Part shown: piece by piece, positions 34,033 to 44,300 of the stretch
Layout: each line of letters opens with the position of its first letter
Position numbering within the stretch: the first letter of the stretch is position 1
Assembly: GCF_000331105.1 (NCBI RefSeq)
Contig: NC_020054.1
Location: 6,711,445-6,775,444 of the forward strand
Reading direction: 5' to 3'
DNA length: 64,000 bases
DNA from: Fibrella aestuarina BUZ 2
Lineage (GTDB): Bacteria; Bacteroidota; Bacteroidia; Cytophagales; Spirosomataceae
Position numbers and translations under genes: made by a program
Notes under the pieces: model-generated
Database searches by the model: none
What the model was told of the DNA's origin: nothing
What the model saw: only the letters and a program-made list of their open reading frames with translations

Positions 34033-35634
34033 ATGCAAACTGCATCTGCTAACATACCCACCTTACCCGTAAACGGCGTTACCTTCTACCTGCCCCAATC
34101 CATCGACGACGTCAAGGCATTGCTCCGGCAGGCCAGGCAGGCCAACCAGTCGGTTTCGGTGCGTGGCTCGGGCCACTCGTTTCCACTCACGCCCCAAACC
34201 GAAACGTCTGCCAACACGATGCACATCATGCTGTCGCATCTGAATGCCGTTTCGCTCGACAAAACCACCGGTATCGTGACAGTACAGGCGGGCTGCCACC
34301 TCGGTCTCGACCCGTTTGACCCCACCAAAATCTCCACGACCGAAAACTCACTCTGTTACCAGCTCGACCCCCTCGATGCGCAGGGCCGACGTACCCAGCC
34401 CCCCGGCTGGGCCTTACCCGACCTGGGTGGCATCACCCACCAGACCATCGGCGGGTTCATGGCTACGGGCTCGTCGGGTGGTTCCACCAAATTTGCCTTT
34501 GAAGACGCCCTCCTGAGCGTTCGGGTGGTGTATCACGGCGAAACCGACGTGGAAGAACGCGTCTTTGAACGACCGGCCACCAATGACCCCAACGATCCGT
34601 TCTACGGAGCGGCGTTTGCCAGCATGGGCCTGATGGGCATCGTGGTCGAGGCCACCTACCAGTGCATTCCGGCCTTCAACATCGTCGGGAGCGAGCAGAC
34701 CTTTTCACAGAGCGACTGCTCGATGGTCGATCTGTTTGGTCCGGGCAGCGGCGATACACCCAGCCTGCAACAGTTTCTGAACAAAACCGATTACACCCGG
34801 CTGATGTGGTGGCCGCAGGCCTCAGAACAGGAGATGGTAATCTGGCAGGCCGCGCGGGCCGACGCGTTCAAGGACTGGCAGACGTTTGTGCCGAAGCCCT
34901 ACCTGGAAGTACCCAAGCCCTTTGGCTCGCAGACCTTACAAGACGTGATCGAGTGGCTGGCGGGTAAACTCTTTGAAACCATCGATCGCCTGCCCTTTTT
35001 CATCGAGCTGATCATCAAACGCATCTTCCCCAAGGGCAACCCCACCCGCGAGGAACTGATTCGGGAACTCGAAAAAATGCAGGATGGCATGCTCCTCCGC
35101 ATCCTGAAATTCTTTGTGAGTCAGGGCGAAGACCAGCAGTTTCAGGACATCTGGTGGAATGGCCTGCCTATGGACAATCAGATGAGCGACGATCTCTTTC
35201 CCGTCTGGTTTACCGAACTCTGGATACCGATCGAACAGACCGAAGCGGTCATGCAGTTTCTGAAGAAATTCTACCAGAATCCCGAAAACGCGGGCATCTT
35301 TTCGGTGGAACTCTACGCCGCCAAGGCCAGTGAATTCTGGCTTAGCCCGGCCTACGGCACCGATGTGTTCCGGGTCGATGTGTTCTGGTTTGCCAAAAAC
35401 GAGGAAAACCCCGTCGACTACTACGACCGCTTCTGGAGAGCCCTGCCCGCCGCCGGGTTCTATTTCCGGCCACACTGGGGCAAATACCTGCCTGATCCCA
35501 ATGGCCCGCAGGGCATAACGTACCTGCAGGCACAATACCCTCGCTGGAATGACTTCATGACCCTGCGCCAGCAGATGGACCCACACAACCTGTTTGTAAC
35601 CCCCTACTGGCAGAAGCAATTAGGCTTGTCATAA
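34033..35634 (+). CDS. FAD-dependent oxidoreductase of the aldonolactone oxidase type
   Basis: 533 residues without a signal peptide. The N-terminal PCMH-type FAD domain (about 15-200) shows YLPQSIDDVKALLRQAR, SVRGSGHSFPL, IVTVQAGCHLG, and DLGGITHQTIGGFMATGSSGG. The C-terminal ~300 residues form the substrate cap, ending RQQMDPHNLFVTPYW, the typical end of gulonolactone/arabinonolactone oxidases (DPxxxF). The substrate is unknown; sugar-lactone or alditol oxidation is likely. It lies between two PPK2 genes, but I see no metabolic link. A strong terminator overlaps its stop. Confidence 0.85.
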   Translation: MQTASANIPTLPVNGVTFYLPQSIDDVKALLRQARQANQSVSVRGSGHSFPLTPQTETSANTMHIMLSHLNAVSLDKTTGIVTVQAGCHLGLDPFDPTKISTTENSLCYQLDPLDAQGRRTQPPGWALPDLGGITHQTIGGFMATGSSGGSTKFAFEDALLSVRVVYHGETDVEERVFERPATNDPNDPFYGAAFASMGLMGIVVEATYQCIPAFNIVGSEQTFSQSDCSMVDLFGPGSGDTPSLQQFLNKTDYTRLMWWPQASEQEMVIWQAARADAFKDWQTFVPKPYLEVPKPFGSQTLQDVIEWLAGKLFETIDRLPFFIELIIKRIFPKGNPTREELIRELEKMQDGMLLRILKFFVSQGEDQQFQDIWWNGLPMDNQMSDDLFPVWFTELWIPIEQTEAVMQFLKKFYQNPENAGIFSVELYAAKASEFWLSPAYGTDVFRVDVFWFAKNEENPVDYYDRFWRALPAAGFYFRPHWGKYLPDPNGPQGITYLQAQYPRWNDFMTLRQQMDPHNLFVTPYWQKQLGLS

Positions 35635-35666
35635 AAAGAGCGCGCTACGGGGCAGCGCGCTCTTTT
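35634..35666. terminator. Bidirectional intrinsic terminator
   Basis: Perfect 13-base stem AAAAGAGCGCGCT / AGCGCGCTCTTTT with a 7-base loop, flanked by A and T runs, between two convergent stops 34 bases apart. Confidence 0.9.
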
Positions 35667-35668
35667 AG

Positions 35669-36547
35669 TTATTCTTTCAGTTTCGGAATCAGTTTCTTCA
35701 GCGCCTCGAACCGCTCAGGGTCAGGCTTCATCTCTTTGAGAGGTAGCTTTTTCAACTCCTCGATCAGGATGCGGCCCACCAGCAGGCGCATGTTCTTCTT
35801 ATCGTCGGCGGGGACCACATACCAGGGTGCGTGGTCGGTTGCCGTTTTGTTGATGGCTTTCTCAAATGCCTCCTGATAATCGTCCCAGAATTCGCGCTCG
35901 TGCAAATCGCCCTCCTCAAATTTCCAGTTTTTGTCGGGCTCTTCAATCCGGGCTAGTAGGCGCTCGGCCTGTTCTTTTTTGGAGACGTGCAGAAAAAACT
36001 TAATCGTGCGGAAGCCATTCCAGTGCAGGTGTTTCTCCATGTCGGCAATGGCTTCGTAGCGGTGCTTCCATACTTTGTCCAGGTCATCGATAAACTCGGC
36101 GGGCACCCGTTGGCTCTGGGTCAGTAGCTCGGGATGCACTTTCACCACCAGCACCTCTTCGTAATATGACCGGTTGAAAATCCCGATCATGCCCCGCTCG
36201 GGCAATTCGCGGTAGCTGCGCCAGAGCCAGTCGTGATCCAGCTCCTGCTCGGTTGGGCGTTTGAACGAATAGACCCGCAACCCGAGCGGATTAGTCCCCC
36301 TGAACACGTGCTGAATGGTGCCGTCTTTGCCGGCGGCATCCATCGCCTGAAATACAGCCAGCACCCCATACCGGTTGTCCGAAAACATGCGCGTCTGTAA
36401 CTCGTCGATCTCGGCCGCGTTGGCGCTCAGTTGCGCATCATAGTCGGCGTCGTCGGCATAATAATCATCGACTTTGGTCTTCGCTTTTTTGATCGAAAAC
36501 TTGTCAGAACCATCAAACCGAAAGGGGCTGGTGTCAATCTTGCTCAT
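35669..36547 (-). CDS. Polyphosphate kinase 2 family protein (copy 2)
   Basis: 292 residues from ATG 36547 (MSKIDTSPFRFDGSDKFS). The Walker A motif FQAMDAAGKDGTIQHV, GIFNRSYYEEVLVVKVHPE, and the WYVVPADDKKNMRLLVGRIL tail match copy 1 position for position. The divergence is strong enough to suggest old paralogues or different nucleotide preference. Upstream frame to 36646 is rejected because homology starts at MSKIDTS, matching MKRINTS in copy 1. Divergent from msrA. Confidence 0.92.
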   Translation of the reverse strand: MSKIDTSPFRFDGSDKFSIKKAKTKVDDYYADDADYDAQLSANAAEIDELQTRMFSDNRYGVLAVFQAMDAAGKDGTIQHVFRGTNPLGLRVYSFKRPTEQELDHDWLWRSYRELPERGMIGIFNRSYYEEVLVVKVHPELLTQSQRVPAEFIDDLDKVWKHRYEAIADMEKHLHWNGFRTIKFFLHVSKKEQAERLLARIEEPDKNWKFEEGDLHEREFWDDYQEAFEKAINKTATDHAPWYVVPADDKKNMRLLVGRILIEELKKLPLKEMKPDPERFEALKKLIPKLKE

Positions 36548-36703
36548 AAAGTGTTGGCAGGCGTGAACGGCTGTACCTGAGATAAAAGTAAGCCAAGTGA
36601 CCGAATGGTGGCTGCTGTTTTGTCGGCGCTCCCATCCTATCGGCAAACTAATGCGTAGATGAGAATGTTAAGTTAACAGGCAACTAACTTGCTTTCATCG
36701 CAA

Positions 36704-37378
36704 ATGACAACTGCCCCGTTTCGTTTTGCTGTCACGCTCCTGGCCATCTGGTTCAGTGTTGGCGCCACAGCCCAAACGCTCCCCCAATCAACTAAATCAA
36801 AACGAATGACTTCTGAATCAGCTTCATCGGCAACACTCGAAAAAGCGACGTTTGGCACTGGTTGCTTCTGGTGTACTGAAGCCATGTTTGAAACACTCGA
36901 CGGTGTTAAATCGGCGGTATCGGGCTACGAAGGTGGTCAAACCAAAAACCCGTCCTACAAAGACGTTTGCAGCGGCGAGACCGGCCATGCCGAGTGCGTG
37001 GAGGTGACCTACGACCCCAGCAAAGTAACCTACGCCGAATTGCTCGAAGCGTTTTTTCGTAGCCACGACCCTACCAGCCTCAACCGGCAGGGAGCCGACG
37101 TCGGCACGCAATACCGCTCGGTGGTCTTTTACCACAACGATGAGCAAAAACGGCTGGCAGAAACGGCCAAAGCCGAGCTGGACAAATCGGGTGCGTATAG
37201 TAAACCCATCGTGACGGAAATTAGCCCCGCCACCACCTTCTACGAGGCCGAAGCCTATCACCAGAATTACTTCGCCAATAACCCCGACCAGGGCTATTGC
37301 GCCTTTGTGATCGCGCCCAAGCTCGACAAATTCAAAAAAGTATTTAAAGAGAAGCTACGCGCCGACGTTAGCCACTAA
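36704..37378 (+). CDS. msrA: Secreted peptide-methionine (S)-S-oxide reductase
   Basis: 224 residues; reduces methionine-S-sulfoxide in proteins. The start at ATG 36704 (MTTAPFRFAVTLLAIWFSVGATAQ) gives a signal peptide, so this copy should act in the periplasm. The catalytic GTGCFWCTEAMFE, GYEGGQTKNPSY, GHAECVEVTYDP and QYRSVVFYHNDEQ motifs are all present; a C-terminal GYC may supply the recycling Cys. No MsrB domain is fused or adjacent. A terminator follows directly. Confidence 0.95.
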   Translation: MTTAPFRFAVTLLAIWFSVGATAQTLPQSTKSKRMTSESASSATLEKATFGTGCFWCTEAMFETLDGVKSAVSGYEGGQTKNPSYKDVCSGETGHAECVEVTYDPSKVTYAELLEAFFRSHDPTSLNRQGADVGTQYRSVVFYHNDEQKRLAETAKAELDKSGAYSKPIVTEISPATTFYEAEAYHQNYFANNPDQGYCAFVIAPKLDKFKKVFKEKLRADVSH

Positions 37379-37396
37379 CGCTGGCTGCTTGTCTTG

Positions 37397-37430
37397 AAAA
37401 GCCCCAATTCAGCGCTGGATTGGGGCTTTC
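37397..37430 (+). terminator. Intrinsic terminator after msrA
   Basis: Stem AAAGCCCCAAT / ATTGGGGCTTT with a 10-base loop followed by TTC runs, 19 bases after the msrA stop. Confidence 0.85.
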
Positions 37431-37632
37431 TTCGTTAGTCAGCCGCTTTTTTCGTGCTGTACACCTGCGGTTCTTCAGCCGACGGAATTCGCCCCATCCT
37501 AATTTTGTCCTTAATCTGCAACGTTTCGTCGCGCTATATATAACCCTACAGGTAAGTACTGAGTTAATGAAAGGACTACTTGCAGTGCCGCTGATCTATG
37601 CTGCAATAACCACCGGATAAATCAGCCCATTC

Positions 37633-39030
37633 ATGCCCGCTACCACTACAACCACACCTGATCTGCTTGATGAGGCCAATCGTCTTGAGGCGGTGAAAAG
37701 CTACAACATACTCGACACCCTGCCCGAGCAGGAGTATGACGAGTTGACCCAGTTAGCGTCGCACATTTGCCAGACACCCATTGCGCTCATCAGCCTGATC
37801 GACGAACGTCGACAGTGGTTCAAATCAACCCATGGGCTGGCTATTCAGGAGTCGCCACGGGCAGTTGCCTTTTGCAATCACACTATCCAGAGCCCGCAGG
37901 ACGTGTTCGTGGTTCCCGATTCGCGCCTCGACGAACGGTTTGCCGAAAACCCACTGGTGACCGACGACCCCAACGTTGTTTTCTATGCAGGCGTACCGCT
38001 GGTTGATGATCAAGGGTATGCACTTGGCTCCTTGTGTGTTATTGACCGTAAGCCCAATCAACTAAGTGCGGCTCAACTGTCGGCTCTCAAAGTACTGGCC
38101 AAGCAGGTTGTGAATCTGTTTATTCTACGCAAGCAAAACCAGTTGCTGAATGCCCATCAGGCAGAAATGCAACAGACCATCACGTACCTGGCTGATACAC
38201 AGCACCATCTAACCCAAAGCGAGACCAGCTATAGGCAGCTTGCCGAAGAGCTGGAAGAACGGGTACAGCAACGTACCCAGGAACTGGAACAAGCTAACCG
38301 CGAACTCAAACGGTCAAACGATAACCTTCAGCAGTTTGCCTACGTGGCCAGCCACGATTTGCAGGAGCCGCTGCGGAAGATCCAGTCGTTTGGTGCGCTG
38401 CTACAGGAACACCTTGGCAAACACGTTGACGAGCAAGCCGCCGATTACCTGAATCGGATGATTTCTGCGGCTACCCGGATGTCGCTCCTGATCACTGACC
38501 TGTTAACGTTCTCGCGTTTGTCTACCCGGCAGCGACCACCCGAATCGGTTGATTTACAAAGAATTGTAGCGAATACCCTGGACACGCTATCGTTGCAGAT
38601 TAGTCAGCGGAATGCCCAGATTACGGTACAGCCATTACCCACTGTGCTGGGCGATGAAACGCAACTGACGCAGTTACTCCAGAACCTGTTGTCGAATGCA
38701 ATCAAGTTCACCCCGCCGGAGCAAACACCGCAGATTCAGATTAGCCATACGCTCCTGAATAGAGCAGAATTACCGGCTCAATTACGCCCCACAAGTAATG
38801 CCGAGCGCTTTCATCAGATCGATGTCCGCGATCAGGGCATTGGGTTTGACCCCAAATACTTGGATCGCATCTTCCAGGTATTTCAGCGGCTGCACACAAA
38901 GCATCAATTTGCGGGTACCGGCATTGGCCTCGCTATTTGCGAGCGTGTGGCTACCAATCATAGCGGTTGCTTAACTGCCCATAGCCAACCAGGGCAGGGA
39001 GCCACTTTTTCGATCTATTTACCCGCTTAA
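37633..39030 (+). CDS. Cytosolic GAF-domain sensor histidine kinase
   Basis: 465 residues, no membrane segment. The N-terminal GAF domain (about 20-165) contains [19 protein letters not shown] and [23 protein letters not shown] coiled-coil linker follows (about 180-230, with [21 protein letters not shown]), then the HisKA H-box [20 protein letters not shown] with the phospho-accepting His about residue 240. The HATPase domain has the N-box [13 protein letters not shown]1 DQGIGFDP and G2 [12 protein letters not shown]. No response regulator is adjacent, so the output is unknown. Phytochrome-like kinases share this layout but no chromophore site is evident. Confidence 0.92.
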   Translation: MPATTTTTPDLLDEANRLEAVKSYNILDTLPEQEYDELTQLASHICQTPIALISLIDERRQWFKSTHGLAIQESPRAVAFCNHTIQSPQDVFVVPDSRLDERFAENPLVTDDPNVVFYAGVPLVDDQGYALGSLCVIDRKPNQLSAAQLSALKVLAKQVVNLFILRKQNQLLNAHQAEMQQTITYLADTQHHLTQSETSYRQLAEELEERVQQRTQELEQANRELKRSNDNLQQFAYVASHDLQEPLRKIQSFGALLQEHLGKHVDEQAADYLNRMISAATRMSLLITDLLTFSRLSTRQRPPESVDLQRIVANTLDTLSLQISQRNAQITVQPLPTVLGDETQLTQLLQNLLSNAIKFTPPEQTPQIQISHTLLNRAELPAQLRPTSNAERFHQIDVRDQGIGFDPKYLDRIFQVFQRLHTKHQFAGTGIGLAICERVATNHSGCLTAHSQPGQGATFSIYLPA

Positions 39031-39479
39031 TTAAGGTAGTTGCTGCTCATAGCCTAGCCGGTCATGTCAATGAGTAGCAGAGATTGACGTATATGGCATA
39101 CCGTTCAACCAGATACTTAGCCTGGCATGACCCAATCGTAATGTAGCCCGATCAGGCTTTAGTTGTCCTGGCTTACTGATAGCGGCCGGTTTGCCAATGA
39201 GCACCTGCCTATCGGGTGAGTTTGAGCAAGTTGCCGCTCGTAGCGCATTGTGTGACAAAAAAGCGCTATGCTGACAGGTCACTGGTAGCGCATTTCGTTT
39301 GACAAAAACGACCAGTAACGGGTTGTACACAATTCGGCGTTGATACAATCATTAGGCTATCACTTACTTTCAAGTATAATTTCAAAACAATGAAGTTATA
39401 TGACAATACCAATATCATTTGTTAACTTGCTAAATAGTACACATTATTGTCAATATATCACGTCAATGGCTTGGTGCGG

Positions 39480-39650
39480 GCAATAACGCACAGATGCTTA
39501 AACCGTTGAAACGGCCCTCTTTTGCCAGAGTTCTGCCCTTTCTGATAGAGCAACTAGTAGCAGGTATACTAAACGGTTATTGTCTATCAATAGCCTCATA
39601 AAACATAAGATGGGCTGCTGCTGGTAGCAACAACCCATCGTTTCTTTTTA
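39480..39650 (+). ncRNA. Candidate small RNA ending at the first tandem terminator
   Basis: The only reason for two good plus-strand terminators 580 bases beyond the last gene is an unlabelled transcript. A possible RNA of 130-170 bases would start in or after the AT-rich stretch and includes a GTGCGGGCAATAACGCAC hairpin near 39473-39490. The start and class are unknown; no known RNA family was recognised. Confidence 0.3.
39608..39650 (+). terminator. Intrinsic terminator without upstream gene (1)
   Basis: GATGGG / CCCATC outer stem with inner TGCT/AGCA pairing, then GTTTCTTTTTA. Confidence 0.75.
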
Positions 39651-39668
39651 GTTGGATAAAGTAAATTG

Positions 39669-39702
39669 AAAAGCTTCGGTCGTGATGAACTGAAGCTTTT
39701 TT
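39669..39702 (+). terminator. Intrinsic terminator without upstream gene (2)
   Basis: AAAAGCTTC / GAAGCTTTTTT stem with a 14-base loop; the second of a tandem pair, 19 bases after the first. Confidence 0.8.
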
Positions 39703-39830
39703 GTTACTGTGTGATTCATAATAACAATCGCAAATATGAGCTATTAGTTAACAAAGGCAAGTCTCCTATTGAGAAAATTATTGATTGAGTGGTCGGTTGC
39801 ACACTCATGTTCCACAGCAACCAACTGACT

Positions 39831-39852
39831 AACGTACCTGGCCAGGTACGTT
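39831..39852. repeat. Perfect 22-bp palindrome built from two AACGTACC/GGTACGTT octamers
   Basis: AACGTACCTGG is followed directly by its exact reverse complement CCAGGTACGTT, placing two copies of the window-wide over-represented octamer head to head. Located in non-coding DNA 112 bases from the manC stop. Outer CAGCAA/TTGCTG bases add partial symmetry. Confidence 0.9.
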
Positions 39853-39963
39853 GCTGATTCCCTATACAAACAAAGCGTACCGGAACAGGCAATCAGCTAG
39901 AGGCTCCTCTACACTGACGACCCGTTTCAGTACGCTTCCAATGTAACACGTAGCTACTGGCTA

Positions 39964-41040
39964 TTAGACAAACTCGACGCCCCGCTCTTTGGCGTCGGCA
40001 ACGAATTCTTTCACCTTTTGCTCTTCCTCTTTCCGGCAGATCATCAGTACGTTGTCATACTCGGCCACAATGTATCCGTCGAGGCCGTTGACCACAACGA
40101 GGCGATCTTTGGGTGTTTTGATAATGCAGTTGCGCGTATCATAGAGCATGATATGCCCGTCGATCACGTTCAGCTCGTCGCTCTTGTCGGATACTTCATA
40201 CAATGATTTCCACGTACCCAGATCCGACCAACCGAAGTCGCTCAGCACCACGTAGACATTATCGGCCTTTTCCATCACGCCATTGTCGATGGAAATACTT
40301 TTGCAAAGCGAGTACGCCTTGTCAACAAACGCCTGCTCATCGCCGGTGTAATAAATCGATTTCCCCTCGGTGAAAATCTCGGCGACTTCGGGCAGGTATT
40401 CGTTGAACGCTTTGCAGATGCTCTGTACATTCCAGACGAAGATACCCGCGTTCCAAACGAATTCGCCGCTTTCCACAAACTGCTTGGCTAGTTCGAGGTG
40501 GGGCTTTTCGGTAAACGTTTTTACCTTCTTCACCTCGCTTCCCGACTCATCGTCGGCGATGTATTGGATATACCCGTATCCGGTATCAGGGCGGCTGGGC
40601 TGAATTCCGAGCGTTACCAGCACGTCGTTATCCTTCGTGGCGGCCAACGCCGTCCGGATCGTGCGCTGAAACTCATCCTGCTTCAGAATGATATGGTCGG
40701 CCGGCGCCACTACGATATTGGCCTGCGGGTCGCGCTCGGCAATTTTATAACAGGCGTAAGCAATGCAGGGGGCCGTATTGCGCGCGACTGGTTCGCACAG
40801 AATCTGATCGTCAGACAGCTGCGGTAGCTGTTGCTGGCACAGATCCTTGTATTTGTCGCTGGTAACGATGTAAATGTTTTCGGGCGGGCAGATCCCGTCG
40901 AACCGATCAGCAGTTTGTTGCAGCAGTGTACGGCCCGTGCCAAGTACATCGTGGAACTGCTTGGGGTAGGTACTGCGGCTGAATGGCCAGAAACGAGTTC
41001 CGACGCCACCTGCCATTATGATAACATATGTGTGATTCAT
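39964..41040 (-). CDS. manC: Mannose-1-phosphate guanylyltransferase
   Basis: 358 residues from ATG 41040 (MNHTYVIIMAGGVGTRFWPFSRSTYPKQF); makes GDP-mannose for cell-surface glycans. The pyrophosphorylase signature is at residues 10-30, TFTEKPHLELA and WNAGIFVWNV in the middle. The C-terminal phosphomannose isomerase domain of the bifunctional enzymes is absent, as usual in Bacteroidota. Stands alone; the region upstream (41041-41398) is AT-rich, holds no gene and separates it from a divergent TonB receptor. Confidence 0.93.
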   Translation of the reverse strand: MNHTYVIIMAGGVGTRFWPFSRSTYPKQFHDVLGTGRTLLQQTADRFDGICPPENIYIVTSDKYKDLCQQQLPQLSDDQILCEPVARNTAPCIAYACYKIAERDPQANIVVAPADHIILKQDEFQRTIRTALAATKDNDVLVTLGIQPSRPDTGYGYIQYIADDESGSEVKKVKTFTEKPHLELAKQFVESGEFVWNAGIFVWNVQSICKAFNEYLPEVAEIFTEGKSIYYTGDEQAFVDKAYSLCKSISIDNGVMEKADNVYVVLSDFGWSDLGTWKSLYEVSDKSDELNVIDGHIMLYDTRNCIIKTPKDRLVVVNGLDGYIVAEYDNVLMICRKEEEQKVKEFVADAKERGVEFV

Positions 41041-41398
41041 GAGCAAAAGTCGACTTATCGCGCCTACTAAACTGCCGACAAGAAAGTTGATACCACAAAA
41101 GTAAGCTAAAGGGCTGTTGACCCGGGGTAGCCAGTGGATAATTACGAGCGTACGAACCGCTAGTGAGCTCAGAGACAGTCCAATGAAGGAGCGGATATAT
41201 TATTATTTCATCATAAATTAGGATTTGTTACCAATATTTGACTTAGGTAACCGAAAAATAAATTGCTGATTAACAATACATTAACAAAAAAATCAGGCAA
41301 CTCAACACGTAAATATTTCAATATAAAATTGTACAAAGTGCATATTGTCAGTATGTTTATCCACCTAATCAGGTTTAACTCACTACAACAAACATCCT
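41041..41398. other. AT-rich divergent promoter region
   Basis: This spacer between manC and the TonB receptor at 41399 has no coding frame. It becomes clearly AT-rich from about 41190 on and should contain promoters for both genes. I could not fix an exact TAnnTTTG box. Confidence 0.5.
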
Positions 41399-44300
41399 AT
41401 GCTGAGACACTTACACCTAAAGGCCACGCTTGCTGGCCTGTTTTTTTTGCTGACTCTCACGGCAGCCTGGGCTCAGACTAAACTATCGGGGCGCATCAGT
41501 GACGCCAGTGGTCAGCCGCTGCCCGGTGTCAGCCTGACCGTCAAGGGGCGGGTATCGGGCACGATTACCGACAGCCGGGGCAATTTTTCGCTGACCACCA
41601 ACACACCCCCACCGTTTGTGTTGCTGGTAACGTCGGTTGGTTTTAAAGGGCAGGAGTTAACCGTAAACAGCTCCAACGCCACCTTCGACATAAAACTGGA
41701 CGAACAACCCCTGCTCGGGCAGGAAGTGGTCGTGGCGGCATCACGCGTGGAAGAGACCGTGCTCAAATCGCCGGTAGCGGTCGAGAAAATGGACATTCGG
41801 GCCATTCGTGAAACTCCCGCCGCCAGCTTTTACGACGGCCTGGCCAATTACAAAGGTGTCGACATGGCGGCGCAGGGCCTGCTATTTAAATCCATCAACC
41901 TGCGCGGCTTCGGGGCGACCGGTAACCCACGTACGGTGCAGATGATCGATGGAATGGATAACTCAGCCCCAGGCCTGAACTTCCCGATCGACAACATTGT
42001 GGGCATGCCCGAACTAGATGTTGAAAGCGTGGAGATTCTGCCCGGCGCGGCCTCGGCCCTCTATGGCCCCAACGCCATCAACGGCCTGGTGCTGATGAAC
42101 AGCAAAAGTCCGTTTCTGTATCAGGGCCTGAGCGCCAACGTACGAGGTGGGGTAATGAGCGCCAGCAACCGCACGACCGCCAACACGCCTTTCTACGACG
42201 GGTCAATCCGGTATGCCAAAGCGTTCAATAACAAGCTGGCGTTTAAAATCAACCTGTCGTACATCAAAGCAGACGACTGGCAGGCGACCAATTACAGTAA
42301 CCTGAACGTAGCGGGTGCCCAAACGGGGATCAACGACCCGGCTCGTGGGCTAGGCGTAGCCCCTAACTACGACGGCGTCAACACGTACGGCGACGAAGCG
42401 CAGGCCAACATACTCACGGTTGCCAATAGCCTTATTTCGGCGGGTCGGTTGCCGGCTTCAGCGGCAGCACTGTTCCCGAACCGGAGTGTGAGCCGCACGG
42501 GCTTCCGCGAAATCGACATGGTCGATTACAACACCAAGAGTTTCAAGTTCAACGGCGCTGTGCATTACCGCCTCACCGAAAAGGCTGAGCTCGTGGGTCA
42601 GTTCAACTATGGCTACGGCACGACGGTCTATACGGGCACGGGCCGCTATTCGCTGCGAGGCTTCAGCCTCAGCCAGGCTAAAGTGGAGTTGCGGGGCAGC
42701 AACTACACCTTGCGGGCTTATACCACGCAGGAACGCTCGGGCGACTCCTACACGGCCGGTCTAGCCAGCGTATTTATGAACGAGGGTATCAAACCCAGCA
42801 CGCAGTGGTTTGGCGAGTTTGCCGGGGCATTTGCGCAGGCCCGTGGCGGTGGTCAGTCTGAAGAGCAGGCTTTCGTGACTGCCCGGACGTTTGCCGACAA
42901 CAACCCGTTTGCCAGCGGTTTCAACAACGGGGTACGTCCTCAAGCGGGTACGGCGGCCTATCAATCGCTGCTCGATACGTACCGCAACCGGCCCATTACG
43001 CAGGGTGGCGGCGCTTTCCTCGACAAATCGAATCTGTACCACGCAGAAGGTGTCTATAACCTGAAAGACAAAATCAAGTTTGTCGACATTCTGCTGGGGG
43101 CCAACTACCGCAATTACAGCCTCGGCTCGGAGGGTACGTTGTTTGCCGATCAGGTAGAGAACCGTAACGGGCGCATCAGCATCAACGAATACGGCGCCTT
43201 TGCGCAGGTGGGCAAAAACCTGTTCAGCAACCACCTGAAATTGACGGGTTCACTCCGCTACGACAAAAATCAGAACTTCGACGGTCAGTTTACGCCGCGG
43301 GTATCGGCCGTGGGTACGTTCGGTGAACACAACATCCGGCTGTCGTACCAGACAGGCTTCCGCATCCCGACTACGCAGAACCAGTACATCGATCTGCTGG
43401 TACCTAATGCCCGCCTGATCGGAGGCCTACCCGAGTTCTATAATCGCTATAATCTGGCCAATTCCTATCCCTTGACCAACGTGCAGGCAGTAGGCGCCGC
43501 GATTGAAGCAACCCGCGCTAACCCGGCGACGGAGGTACAGGCCAGAGCCGTAATTACCCAACAGGTAACGGCCCAGGTAACCGGTGCCGTTCAGCAACTT
43601 GTTGCTGCCGGCACTGTCCCAGCTAGTGCATCTGCCGTTGTCATTCAGCAGCAGGTAGCCGCCGCGCTACCCGCCGCCATTTCAGCCAACGTAGGCAATG
43701 TCACGCAACTACTGGCAGTATCAGCCAATTACAACAACCTGAAACCCTACCAGCGGAAGCCTTTCAAGCCGGAGCGCGTGGCGAACTACGAGATCGGTTA
43801 TCGGAGCGTATTTGGCAAGAAACTGTTTGTCGATGCCTACTACTACTACAGCGTATACACCGATTTCATTGGTAACGTAATTCTGCTACAGCCTAAAGCG
43901 TCGGTCGCTCCTGGTTTGCTGGAAGAGAAAAGCGGGGTATTTAGCGGCAATACCCGGCAGGTGTATTCATTACCCGCCAATAGCAGCCAGGATATTACTG
44001 CCTCGGGCTGGGCACTGGGCCTGAATTACGCACTTGGCCAGGGCTACACGATCAACGGTAATATCTCGAACAACAAACTGAACAACTTCACCGCCTCCGA
44101 CGAAGTGCAGTTTGCGCAGTTCAACACGCCCGCATACCGCTGGAACCTGGGCTTTACCAAACGCGCCAGCAACAGCTCAAAAATCGGCTTTAGTGTCGCC
44201 TTCAAGCATCAGGACGCCTTTGTGTGGGAGGCAGGCTTTGTGCAGCCGTCAGAAACGGGCGTTCCGTTCTTCTCCAACACGATCGTACCGGCCATCAACA

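Larger units (their letters stand above)
39031..39963. other. Gene-free 930-base region with palindrome and tandem terminators
   Basis: No convincing coding frame is seen; a 93-codon minus-strand frame at 39067-39348 has no recognisable features. The region contains a loose direct repeat (TAGCGCATT ... TGACAAAAA at about 39241-39260 and 39285-39308), an AT-rich stretch at 39360-39470, two intrinsic terminators (39608-39702) with no gene before them, and a 22-base palindrome at 39831-39852. Confidence 0.7.

Noticed and set aside
37420..37620. 66-residue frame after msrA
   Set aside because: Begins inside the terminator and has no plausible start region or family pattern.
39067..39348. 93-residue minus-strand reading frame
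   Set aside because: No signal peptide, no domain-like pattern, no upstream ribosome site, and it lies over short repeats.
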